Positions 48,196 through 55,300 of a stretch of DNA of 64,000 bases are shown here, piece after piece; positions within the stretch are counted from its first letter, which is position 1, and each line of letters starts with the position of its first letter. The DNA is taken from NCBI RefSeq assembly GCF_900250075.1, contig NZ_LT977070.1, forward strand, positions 1,557,634-1,621,633, in the 5' to 3' direction. The position numbers and the translations under genes are program-made. Under the pieces are notes generated by a model. The model worked only from the letters and a program-made list of their open reading frames with translations, was not told the origin of the DNA and did no database searches. This stretch comes from Cupriavidus taiwanensis. GTDB lineage: Bacteria; Pseudomonadota; Gammaproteobacteria; Burkholderiales; Burkholderiaceae.

Positions 48196-48600
48196 ATGAA
48201 TGATCGAGACGCGAATTCCATGACCGCTGCAGCACTGGGTGAGATGAGCGACCGGCAGGCATCCTCCCTTGACGAGGCAATGCCGGACGCCCGCGCGACC
48301 GAAGTTCCCACGCTGACCAAGGCCGAGCTTGCCGAGATGCTGTTCGACCAGGTGGGCCTGAACAAGCGTGAGTCGAAGGACATGGTCGAGGCCTTCTTCG
48401 ATGTCATCCGCGAAGCGCTGGAGCAGGGCGACAGCGTCAAGCTTTCCGGTTTCGGCAACTTCCAGTTGCGCGACAAGCCGCAGCGGCCCGGCCGCAATCC
48501 CAAGACCGGCGAAGTCATTCCCATCACCGCGCGCCGCGTGGTGACGTTCCACGCCAGCCAGAAGCTCAAGGGCCTGGTCGAAGAACGCGCCGGCGGCTGA
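48196..48600 (+). CDS. ihfA: Integration host factor alpha subunit
   Basis: A 134-residue HU/IHF protein. The conserved core starts at about residue 38 ([31 protein letters not shown]) and includes the DNA-minor-groove arm [23 protein letters not shown] (core GRNPKTGE). A 37-residue acidic/polar N-terminal extension is absent from E. coli IHF-alpha (99 residues). Starts at 48196, 48220 and 48244 are all in frame; the extension makes the choice uncertain. Downstream of pheT as in many proteobacteria. Confidence 0.93.
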   Translation: MNDRDANSMTAAALGEMSDRQASSLDEAMPDARATEVPTLTKAELAEMLFDQVGLNKRESKDMVEAFFDVIREALEQGDSVKLSGFGNFQLRDKPQRPGRNPKTGEVIPITARRVVTFHASQKLKGLVEERAGG

Positions 48601-48653
48601 CCCGTCACCCGAACGGCGGATTGCTTCCCGAGGCCGGCATCGGTATTCTTCTG

Positions 48654-48674
48654 GGCGCGCGCGTGACGCGCGCC
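48654..48674. other. Hairpin between ihfA and the MerR-family gene
   Basis: GGCGCGCG / CGCGCGCC stem with CGTGA loop in the 116-nt gap. No T-run. Confidence 0.45.
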
Positions 48675-48716
48675 AACCACCTGGCCGGCATGGCCTGACG
48701 CTCGTCTACACACTGC

Positions 48717-49142
48717 ATGTCGGACAAACCCAGCGACCGCATCGCGTTGCCGCCGATCCCGGCCAAGCGCTACTTCACCATCGGTGAGGTGAGCGAGCTT
48801 TGCGCCGTCAAGCCGCATGTGCTGCGCTACTGGGAACAGGAGTTCACGCAGCTCAAGCCGGTCAAGCGCCGCGGCAACCGCCGCTACTACCAGCATCATG
48901 AAGTCCTGCTGATCCGCCGCATCCGCGAGCTGCTCTACGAGCAGGGCTTTACCATCAACGGCGCGCGCAACCGCCTCGACGAAGGTCGTCATCACAGCGC
49001 GGCCACGGCAACGCAGGAATCAATGGAAGCCGGCGGGGAAAAAGCGCCGGCATTGTCGGTCGACATCGCCGGTCTGCGCAATGCGCTGGTCGACGTGCAG
49101 CACCTGCTGGCGCAGCTGCGGGAGATCGCGAAGCACGGATAA
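48717..49142 (+). CDS. MerR-family transcriptional regulator
   Basis: A 141-residue regulator. MerR winged HTH at residues 18-85 (YFTIGEVSELCAVKPHVLRYWEQEFTQLKP; core YFTIGEVSELCAV, VLRYWE). The C-terminal half is short, has no cysteine and so is not a metal sensor. This is the stand-alone MerR found next to ihfA in many proteobacteria; its targets are not known to me. Confidence 0.9.
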   Translation: MSDKPSDRIALPPIPAKRYFTIGEVSELCAVKPHVLRYWEQEFTQLKPVKRRGNRRYYQHHEVLLIRRIRELLYEQGFTINGARNRLDEGRHHSAATATQESMEAGGEKAPALSVDIAGLRNALVDVQHLLAQLREIAKHG

Positions 49143-49158
49143 TTTCCACGTCAGGAGC

Positions 49159-49188
49159 TAGTCATACGAGAAATGCTTCTGTTATAAT
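49159..49188 (+). promoter_or_regulatory. Promoter of tRNA-Pro
   Basis: A perfect TATAAT -10 (49183-49188) stands 9 nt ahead of the tRNA. The best -35 is TAGTCA (49159-49164), 4 of 6 matches with an 18-bp spacer. Confidence 0.65.
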
Positions 49189-49197
49189 CTTTTGCTT

Positions 49198-49274
<77 letters not shown>

Positions 49275-49285
49275 GACAAAAAAAA

Positions 49286-49317
49286 CCCGCTTGGTAAATC
49301 GCCAAGCGGGTTTTTTT
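49286..49317 (+). terminator. Intrinsic terminator of tRNA-Pro
   Basis: Stem CCCGCTTGG (49286-49294) and CCAAGCGGG (49302-49310), loop TAAATCG, then seven T. Confidence 0.95.
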
Positions 49318-49463
49318 ATTTCCGTGTCCCGGTGGCAAACGCGTGCTACTTCGCGCCTGCAACGAGTGTGGTCTCTGCGTGAGCGCAGCCATGGCCGTTT
49401 TTCGATTCGGCCCGTTGCACCTATAGTGGTGGCACAGTGGACTTCATCGCGACGGAGGCAGCA

Positions 49464-49604
49464 ATGAGCGACAAGGGCAACGGGATCGTCGGCACCACAT
49501 GCATCGCCTTGGCAGTCGCCGGCCTGGCGCTGACTGCATCGCTGGTGCTTGCTTATTACGCGACGCGCGCGCGCGTGGAAGGGCAGCGCGCCAGCGGCGG
49601 CTGA
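49464..49604 (+). CDS. Small single-pass membrane protein, unknown
   Basis: A 46-residue open frame. It starts MSDKGNG, has one hydrophobic helix ([20 protein letters not shown], about residues 8-30) and a short basic tail ([16 protein letters not shown]). A good ribosome site (CGGAGG) lies 5 nt before the ATG at 49464. It follows the tRNA-Pro terminator and precedes a convergent DUF2188 gene. No family is recognised; the helix and SD argue for a real gene. Confidence 0.55.
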   Translation: MSDKGNGIVGTTCIALAVAGLALTASLVLAYYATRARVEGQRASGG

Positions 49605-49619
49605 CGCGCTGTGGACTGT

Positions 49620-49844
49620 TCAGCCCTGGATATCGCGAGGGTCGTTGCCAAAGCTGTTGCGCATCCGGATGCGGCCGTCACGGCCGTGGACGAGCAGTTC
49701 TGCATGGAGTTGCCGGGCTTTCTCGGTGCCCGCGGCGATCGCGTCTTCTTGCGTCGCGTAGAGTTGGCGCCCGCCCGCGCCGTCTTCGGATTCAATGGCC
49801 CAGCCGTTGTCGAGCGGTACGACGTGGATGTTCTTGGCCGGCAT
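49620..49844 (-). CDS. DUF2188 family small protein
   Basis: A 74-residue protein with the DUF2188 pattern: IHVVPLDNGWAIESEDGAGG followed by ATQEDAIAAGTEKARQLHAELLVHGRDGRIRMRNSFGNDP (cores GWAIE and LLVHGRDGRI). This small family of unknown role appears in many soil bacteria. Convergent with the small membrane protein (15 nt apart). Confidence 0.85.
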   Translation of the reverse strand: MPAKNIHVVPLDNGWAIESEDGAGGRQLYATQEDAIAAGTEKARQLHAELLVHGRDGRIRMRNSFGNDPRDIQG

Positions 49845-49862
49845 GGCGCACCTCCGTGGTGG

Positions 49863-50112
49863 AAGATGCCCTAGTCTCCACGCTGCTTCCCGCGGACGGT
49901 ATCGGTGACCGTCTGACAGCGCCGGTGTCTTTTGCGGCGCAGTTGTCGGGAGCGGCGTCAGCCATGTGACCCCTCGGGCCGGAAATCAGAAAAAGCGCCC
50001 GGATACCGGGATGCTCGGGGCATGGTGCCGACGCAGGTGCACATAGACTGGTTAAGCTGTACTCACCAGCCCGCCCGCACTCCGCCGCGGCGGGCTGTTT
50101 TTTTGTGCGGCG
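49863..50112 (+). other. Gap with possible small RNA ending in a terminator
   Basis: Between the DUF2188 start and the cupin gene no protein gene is visible. The last part forms a rightward intrinsic terminator (50068-50104) although no rightward gene lies within 450 nt, so a non-coding transcript from here is possible. Confidence 0.3.
50068..50104 (+). terminator. Intrinsic terminator facing right
   Basis: Stem AGCCCGCC (50068-50075) and GGCGGGCT (50089-50096), 13-nt loop, then G and seven T. Confidence 0.8.
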
Positions 50113-50619
50113 CTATCGGAGCAGCCGCTGCCACCGCATGTCATGTCCGCGCACGAGTCCGGCAAGCGTCGCCGCGCTGGCCAGTTCGAATTCGCTGAAC
50201 TGGAAGGCCGGCGCGACGGTGCAGCCGACCAGCGCAAAGTCCTCGGGGTCGCCAGCGTCCGCGCGTTCGGCGGCAAACCACTGGCCACCCGGCACCAGCG
50301 CCTGGAACGCGGCGCCGGGATGCCGCAGCGGGTCGCCCAGGCGCTGCGTGACGATGGTGCCGTCGACGATACGGTGCAGGTCCAGCGGGGAGCCGGCGTG
50401 GTAGTGCCACAGTTCGTCGGAGCGGATGCGATGCCAGGCCGAATAGTCGTTGCCGCAAAGCATGTACTGGATGGCGGTGCAGGCCTCGCGCGTGCGTCCG
50501 TTCTGGCATGCGACGCGCTCCTCGCTGCGATAGGTTTCGCGGTAGTAGCCGCCTTCCGGATGCGGCCGCAGGTCGAGTGCGTGGATCAGCTGGCGGGCGG
50601 TCGGGCTCAGTTCTGGCAT
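50113..50619 (-). CDS. Cupin-fold DUF985 protein
   Basis: A 168-residue protein of the DUF985/cupin_5 group. Motifs: LIHALDLRPHPEGGYYRETYRS near residue 10 (core HPEGGYYRETYRS), AIQYMLCGNDYSAWHRIRSDELWHYHAG near 48 and FALVGCTVAPAFQFSEFELA near 128. The single cupin barrel may bind a sugar nucleotide or small acid. The role is unknown. ATG 50619 is preferred; the much longer frame upstream is antisense to other genes. Confidence 0.88.
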   Translation of the reverse strand: MPELSPTARQLIHALDLRPHPEGGYYRETYRSEERVACQNGRTREACTAIQYMLCGNDYSAWHRIRSDELWHYHAGSPLDLHRIVDGTIVTQRLGDPLRHPGAAFQALVPGGQWFAAERADAGDPEDFALVGCTVAPAFQFSEFELASAATLAGLVRGHDMRWQRLLR

Positions 50620-50663
50620 GGGGACATGGCGCGCGGCGCATCGGTGGAATTGGAAGGCGTAGC

Positions 50664-50924
50664 TTAGAGCAGGGCGAAGCGCGCCTGCGCGGGACCGACC
50701 AGCGCCGGGCGGCTCACCGGGTAGCGGTGGCGCATGCCTTGCGACTCGAACGACAGGAAGTCCGGCGTCCAGCGCAGCGATTGCAGCTGGCGCGGCTCGA
50801 TGCCGTCGACCACGATGGCGCCAGCGTTGACGCAAACGCTGCCGCAGCGCAGGCGCACGGATTCGGTGTCGTCGCCGAAGTAATGGGCTTCGAGCAGAAT
50901 GGAATCGGACTGGTACAAGGGCAT
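50664..50924 (-). CDS. Small protein of unknown function, probably SOS-regulated
   Basis: An 86-residue protein with no family I recognise, predicted beta-rich (SILLEAHYFGD, SVRLRCGSVCVNAG, AIVVDGIEPRQLQSL, WTPDFLSFES). Two cysteines (C29 and C33) lie close together in RCGSVCV. ATG 50924 has AGGA 8 nt upstream; a longer frame to 50969 would translate through the LexA box and is rejected. The perfect CTGT-N8-ACAG box ends 13 nt before this ATG, so transcription is likely repressed by LexA and induced by DNA damage. The cupin gene follows 44 nt downstream on the same strand. Confidence 0.75.
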   Translation of the reverse strand: MPLYQSDSILLEAHYFGDDTESVRLRCGSVCVNAGAIVVDGIEPRQLQSLRWTPDFLSFESQGMRHRYPVSRPALVGPAQARFALL

Positions 50925-50937
50925 GGCAGTGTCCTGA

Positions 50938-50957
50938 TACTGTATGAATGTACAGTA
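50938..50957. promoter_or_regulatory. LexA (SOS) box
   Basis: TACTGTA-TGAATG-TACAGTA: two perfect 7-base inverted arms, containing CTGT-N8-ACAG, the LexA consensus of gamma- and betaproteobacteria. On the leftward strand it overlaps a TATACT -10-like box and sits 13 nt before the start of the unknown gene. Confidence 0.85.
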
Positions 50958-51108
50958 TAGCTGCGGCATGCCGTTCGGTCATCCTCCTGATTCTCAATTT
51001 CGGGCGATGGGGCGGCGGTGCGTTGGCGCTGCCTGGTATAACCTGAAACCGGTGACAGCCTTCACGACGCTGTCTTGCCGCGACCGCCGGGTCGCTACAG
51101 GAGATGCC

Positions 51109-51504
51109 ATGGCTGGAAGCGGAAGCAAAGCCTGCTGGTTCGGCCTTGGCGTGCTGCTTGGCGCCGCGGCCGGGGGCGCGTTGGCGCGGTCGGCGCAGTC
51201 GGCGCGCACGGCCGCTGGTCAGCGCGAACCGCGTCAGTCCGATGCGCCACTGCTGCCTGCCGATGTCACCGCGGACCAGGTGCTGACCGATGCCGCCACT
51301 GACGTGGTCGAGTACCGCGGCTTCGTCATCCACGTGTTCTGCCATGCGCTCGGCATGGGGCGGTTCAAGGCGCTGTGCGATATCTGGGAATCGGGCGCGG
51401 TGGTGCTGGAAGGCGGGGCGCCGCCGACCACCCATGCCACGCCGGACGAGGCGCGGGCCGCGGCGATTGCGTGGGCGCAGCAATGGGTGCAGCGCAATGG
51501 CTGA
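51109..51504 (+). CDS. Uncharacterised membrane-anchored or exported protein
   Basis: A 131-residue protein. The N-terminus (GSGSKACWFGLGVLLGAAAGGALARSA) is a hydrophobic Gly/Ala-rich anchor. The soluble part contains VVEYRGFVIHVFCHALGMGRFKALCDIWE and a TPDEARAAAIAWAQQWV tail helix. This resembles proteins carrying a single small alpha/beta domain with no known role. ATG 51109 has AGGAG upstream. The gene lies 151 nt to the right of the LexA box. Confidence 0.7.
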   Translation: MAGSGSKACWFGLGVLLGAAAGGALARSAQSARTAAGQREPRQSDAPLLPADVTADQVLTDAATDVVEYRGFVIHVFCHALGMGRFKALCDIWESGAVVLEGGAPPTTHATPDEARAAAIAWAQQWVQRNG

Positions 51505-51625
51505 AGCGCGGGGCCATCCCGGGCCGACCGGCACAATCGGCGACAAATCGACCCGCTGGCGCGCGACAGGCCTGATAATCGCGTCCGTGCCAACAGTCGA
51601 TCGGCACGATCCTCAAGGAGAATTC

Positions 51626-51910
51626 ATGTTTGTTTGTGGGAACCAGGCTTGTGGCGCCAGCTGGGAGCCGGACGAGGTGCAGATCCGCGATGAAGGGCAG
51701 GGACTGGTGTTCCGCTGCCCGCAGTGTGGCGCCCGCAACCATGTCGTGGCGCGCACGGCCAAGGATGGCAGCACGACCTATCGCCAGGTACCCGCAGGCG
51801 CCGCGCAAAAGGCACCGGCGCAGCGGCCCGCCGAAGCACGGCCGAAGGCGCCGGCGAAGGTAGCGCGGAAGGCACCGGGCCAGGGCCGCGCCAAGCCCGC
51901 GTCGCGCTGA
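51626..51910 (+). CDS. Zinc-ribbon protein with basic Ala/Lys/Pro tail
   Basis: A 94-residue protein. Residues 1-40 form a likely treble-clef or ribbon: Cys4 and Cys9 in CGNQAC, then Cys31 and Cys34 in CPQC. Residues 50-94 are a repetitive Lys/Ala/Pro tail (PAKVARKAPGQGRAKPASR) like the C-terminus of histone H1-type proteins, which suggests nucleic-acid binding. The ATG at 51626 has AAGGAG 5 nt before. No family is recognised with certainty. Confidence 0.7.
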   Translation: MFVCGNQACGASWEPDEVQIRDEGQGLVFRCPQCGARNHVVARTAKDGSTTYRQVPAGAAQKAPAQRPAEARPKAPAKVARKAPGQGRAKPASR

Positions 51911-51934
51911 CCGGCAGCGGCGGCAGGCCATGTC

Positions 51935-51952
51935 ACCCCACCTGTGTGGGGT
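51935..51952 (+). other. Hairpin after the zinc-ribbon gene
   Basis: ACCCCAC / GTGGGGT stem with a CTGT loop, 24 nt after the stop. Followed by CAAATTC and not by a T-run, so its role as a terminator is weak. Confidence 0.4.
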
Positions 51953-52007
51953 CAAATTCACATCGTTGACGGCTTAAGCTAGTTTAGGCAGGACCGTTAA
52001 ACACAAC

Positions 52008-52361
52008 ATGGACTTTGCCGACCTTCCCAACGACCCCGCTTCCAATGCCGAGCGCATGGGCTGGGCCAACGCTTCGCCCGAAGTTATCGCGAAGGTGTTG
52101 AACTCGGCGCTGGCGGCGCAGGACCTGTCCGGCTTTGCCGCGCTGCTGTCGGACATCGCGCGCGACCGTGGCCTGAAGGGCGAGCGCGCGGCGCATCAGT
52201 CGATCTACGACATGCCGTACGCCAGCCTGTTGCCGCGGCAGAAACACCTGCTGTCCGATGCCTTCGAGCTGCTGATCCTGCTCGGGCTCGAGCTGCGCCC
52301 GCGCAGCGCCGACGCCGATGCGGACCTCGGCGCTGATCCTGACCCTGATACCGACGAGTAA
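52008..52361 (+). CDS. Hypothetical protein with acidic C-terminus
   Basis: A 117-residue mostly helical protein (SPEVIAKVLNSALAAQDLSGFAALLSDIARDRGL) with a highly acidic tail (DADADLGADPDPDTDE). The N-terminal half has the feel of an antitoxin or HTH-like helical bundle, but no motif is decisive. Start ATG 52008. It is convergent with the glutamate dehydrogenase gene (21 nt apart). Confidence 0.7.
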   Translation: MDFADLPNDPASNAERMGWANASPEVIAKVLNSALAAQDLSGFAALLSDIARDRGLKGERAAHQSIYDMPYASLLPRQKHLLSDAFELLILLGLELRPRSADADADLGADPDPDTDE

Positions 52362-52382
52362 GCCGGCAGGCAGCCGGGGCGG

Positions 52383-55300
52383 CTAGCTTCGCTCCAGCAT
52401 GCCGATCTCGCGCACCGCGACCGACAGCATCGACAGTCCCGCCGCGCCGGAGGCGCGCTGGTCCGCCAGCATGCGCGTAAAGCGTTCGAGCGCGCCATGG
52501 CGGCTGGCGCGCCAGGCGTCGATCATCGCTTCCGGCGAGGCCTGATCTCCCGCTTGAGACAGCACGCTGACCGTCAGCGCGCGCTTGAGCCGTCCCAGAT
52601 CATCGAGCGTGGTAGTGCGTGCCAGCAAGTCCCAGTGGGTGTCCGATGGCAGCGCCAGCGCGCGGTCGCGCAGCCAGCTGAAGCTCAGGTGGCTGTCCAG
52701 CGCGAAGTAGACCCCGGCCACCAGCTCCAGGCTGCGCTCGCACGCCGCGGCCACTTCGGCGATGTCGAGCGCCGCGGCCGAGATCTCGCTGCCGGCCACG
52801 CGCGCGGCCAGCGTCTCGCCCACCCCCGCCTCGATCAGCGCACGCGTATGCTCGGTCAACGCCGTGGCATCGGCCTGCGGCAATAGTTGCGGCAAGCGGG
52901 GCCCCAGCCACTGTGCCGCTTGCGCAAAGCGCGCCAGGTCTTCGGTGGCGCTGCTGCCGCTGCGCAGATAGCGGATGAACCACAGGCAAGCGCGCTCCAG
53001 CAGCAGCGCCACCGACCCGAACATGCGAGCCTGTTCGGCGTCGGCGACGCGATTGTCGAGCGCGTCGATCTCCTGCCACAGCGCGGTCAGGCCGAACACG
53101 TCGCGCGCGATCAGGCAGGCGCGCACGATATCGGCGGGTCGCGCATCGGTTTCTTCCATGATCCGGTGCACGAAGGTGGCGCCGATGCGGTTGACCAGCA
53201 TATTGGTCAGGTGTGTGGACAGGATCTCGCGCCGCAGCGGATGGCGCTGCATGGCTTCGCCGTAGCGCTGGCGCAGCGGCACCGGGAAGTAATCCGCGAG
53301 CATGCCGGCAACCAGGGCGTCTTCGGGAACGTCCGAGCCCAGCAGTTCGTCGTACAGCCACATCTTGCTGTAGGCGAGCAGCACGGCGCGCTCGGGCGAG
53401 GTCAGGCCTTCGCCGGCCAGCTTGCGCTCGGCAATGTCCTCGTCCGACGGCAGGAATTCGAGCGCGCGGTTCAGCCGCCCGGCGCGTTCCAGCCAGCGCA
53501 CCAGACGCGCCTCGCCGTCGAGCAGCGCGCCGCTGCTGCGGCCGGCGACCGATAGCGCCTGGGTCTGGTAGTAGTTGTCCTGCAGCACCAGCAGGCCGAC
53601 TTCGTCGGTCATCTCGGCCAGCAGCTTGTTGCGCTGCTTTTCGGTCATCTCGCCGTCGGCGACCACCAGTCCCAGCAGGATCTTGATGTTGACCTCGTGG
53701 TCGGAGCAGTCGACGCCGGCAGAGTTGTCGATGGCATCGGTGTTGATGCGGCCGCCCTTGCGCGCGAACTCGATGCGGCCCAGTTGCGTAAAGCCGAGGT
53801 TGCCGCCTTCGCCGACCACCTTGCAGCGCAGTTCGTTGCCATTGACGCGCACCGAATCGTTGGTGCGATCGCCAGCCTGCAGGTGTGTTTCCTGGCTCGA
53901 CTTGACGTAGGTGCCGATGCCGCCGATGTAGAGCAGGTCCACCGGCGCCATCAGGATGGCGTGGATCAACTCGGCCGGCGACAGCGCGCTCGCGGTGATG
54001 CCGAGCACCGCCTGCACCTGCGGCGATAGCGGGATGGTCTTGGCCGTGCGCGGATAGATGCCGCCGCCTGCGGAAATCAGCGTGGCGTCGTAGTCGGCCC
54101 AGCTAGAGCGCGGCAGCCCGAACAGCCGCGCGCGTTCCTGCAGGCTGCGCGCCGGGTCCGGATCCGGGTCGAGGAAGACGTGGCGGTGGTCGAACGCGGC
54201 CACCAGCCGGATATGCGGCGACAGCAGCATGCCGTTGCCGAACACGTCGCCCGACATGTCGCCGATGCCGGCCACAGTGAATTCCGTGGACTGGATGTCG
54301 ATGCCCATCTCGCGGAAATGCCGCTTGACCGATTCCCAGGCGCCGCGCGCGGTGATCCCCATCTTCTTGTGGTCGTAGCCGACCGAGCCGCCGGAGGCGA
54401 AGGCATCGCCCAGCCAGAACCCGTACTCGGCCGAGATCGCATTGGCGAAGTCCGAGAACGTGGCCGTGCCCTTGTCCGCGGCCACCACCAGGTAGGGGTC
54501 GTTGTCGTCGTGGCGCACCACGTCGGGTGGCGGCACCAGCTCGCTGCCGACGAGGTTGTCGGTCAGATCCAGCAGGCCGCGCAGGAAGGTCTGGTAGCAG
54601 GCGATGCCTTCGCGCAGGAAGGCGTCGCGGTCGGTGGGCGGCGGCGGGCGCTTGACCACGAAGCCGCCCTTGGAGCCGACCGGCACGATCACCGTGTTTT
54701 TGACCATCTGCGCCTTCATCAGGCCCAGCACTTCGGTGCGGAAGTCCTCGCGCCGGTCCGACCAGCGCAGGCCGCCGCGGGCCACGCGTCCGCCGCGCAG
54801 GTGCACCCCCTCCACGCGCGGCGAGTAGACCCAGATCTCGAACATCGGGCGCGGCTCCGGCAAGCCTGGCACCAGCGCGGGATTGAACTTGAACGACAGG
54901 TACGGGCGCGGCTGGCCGTCCTCGCCACGGTGGAAATAGTTGGTGCGCACGGTGGCGTTGATCACGCCGAGGAAGAGCCGCAGGATACGGTCTTCATCGA
55001 GGTTGGGGACCTTGTCCAGCGCCGTGCCGATATCGGCCAGCAGCTTGTCGCAGCGCGCCTGGCGCGCGGTGTCGGTGGCGACCTGGCTGAAGGTGTCGAA
55101 GCGCGCCACGAACAGCGCCACCAGCATTGCGGCAATGGCGGCGTTGCCGGTCAGCGCGCGTTCGATATAGGCATCGCTGAAGGTGGAGCCCACCTGCCGC
55201 AGGTAGCGCGCGTAGGCGCGCAGGATGGTGACGTCGCGCGCGGCGAGTTCGGCGCGCAGCACCAGGCGGTTGAGGTCGTCGTTCTCGATCTCGCCGTGCC

